From assembly GCA_934096025.1 (NCBI GenBank), contig CAKOLP010000084.1, positions 1-5,009 on the forward strand: DNA of 5,009 nt. Reading direction: 5' to 3'. This document shows, piece after piece, positions 4,835 through 5,009 of the stretch. Each line of letters opens with the position of its first letter. The stretch's first letter is position 1. The stretch comes from an uncultured Bacilli bacterium. Its GTDB lineage: Bacteria; Bacillota_I; Bacilli_A; RF39; UBA660. Below the pieces are notes generated by a model. The model did not search any database and was not told the origin of the DNA. It saw only the letters and a list, made by a program, of their open reading frames with translations. The position numbers and the translations under genes are program-made.

Positions 4835-5009
4835 GCTGTAAGCATAAATGCTATTACAATTCCTATTAAATCGGCAATTAACCCTACTCCCAAAGAATAC
4901 CTTATTTTTTTAACCCCCACTGACCCAAAATACAAAGCTAAAACATAAATTGTAGTATCCGTACAGCCTTGCAAAACACTAGCTAATCTCCCTGCATATG
5001 AATCAGGTC
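4822..5009 (-). CDS. spmB: Spore maturation protein SpmB, C-terminal part
   Basis: The gene runs off the right edge; only the last 61 codons and the TAG stop (4822-4824) are in the window. The reading frame begins with a split codon, then PDSYAGRLASVLQGCTDTT and continues with YVLALYFGSVGVKKIRYSLG and GLIADLIGIVIAFMLTALFF. These match the end of SpmB, a membrane protein of the nucleoside-recognition (Gate) domain family that works with SpmA in dehydrating the spore core. Two hydrophobic segments are visible, at about 21-32 and 41-61 of the fragment. The downstream neighbour rluB is the same as in Bacillus. The product assignment rests on motif memory and on this order. Confidence 0.9.
   Translation of the reverse strand, partial: PDSYAGRLASVLQGCTDTTIYVLALYFGSVGVKKIRYSLGVGLIADLIGIVIAFMLTALFF

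Overview
The window is AT-rich, low-GC DNA. It carries parts of two sporulation loci (spmB and yunB), typical Firmicutes housekeeping genes (rluB, yutD, a short 4Fe-4S ferredoxin) and strong AGGAGG-type ribosome binding sites. This points to a spore-forming Firmicute, most likely an AT-rich lineage of Bacilli or Erysipelotrichia type; the genus cannot be read from the sequence. All genes run on the minus strand except the ferredoxin. None is interrupted by an in-frame TGA, and only one Trp codon (TGG) was seen, so the standard bacterial code fits but is barely tested.

Right side (about 4053-5009, minus strand): the last 61 codons of spmB, then rluB with its own extended -10 promoter in the 49-base gap. 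This is the spmA-spmB-rluB order known from Bacillus. rluB converges on the ferredoxin gene (plus strand, 3758-3973), and both end at a shared hairpin at 4035-4065 that can work as a terminator in both directions. Between the ferredoxin stop and that hairpin lies a 20-codon in-frame acidic tail that is not translated unless the stop is read through.

Left side (about 24-3703, minus strand): a five-gene run starting at a promoter back to back with the ferredoxin promoter. The order is a charged, C-terminally anchored membrane protein of unknown function, the sporulation protein YunB, a second C-terminally anchored unknown protein, a YutD-family protein, and an unknown protein with a globular N-domain and a long Asn/Pro/Val/Met-rich linker. 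Spacings are 16, 33, 7 and 36 bases. Probable internal promoters precede the third and the fifth gene. An intrinsic hairpin terminator at 24-51 closes the run and overlaps the last stop codon.

The four genes I recognise by family and could name (yunB, yutD, rluB, spmB), plus the ferredoxin, are conserved. The three unknown genes and the ferredoxin tail are where something undescribed could lie. I see no CRISPR array, mobile element, RNA gene or defence system. No gene-free stretch exceeds 300 bases; the longest is the 101-base divergent intergenic region at 3657-3757.
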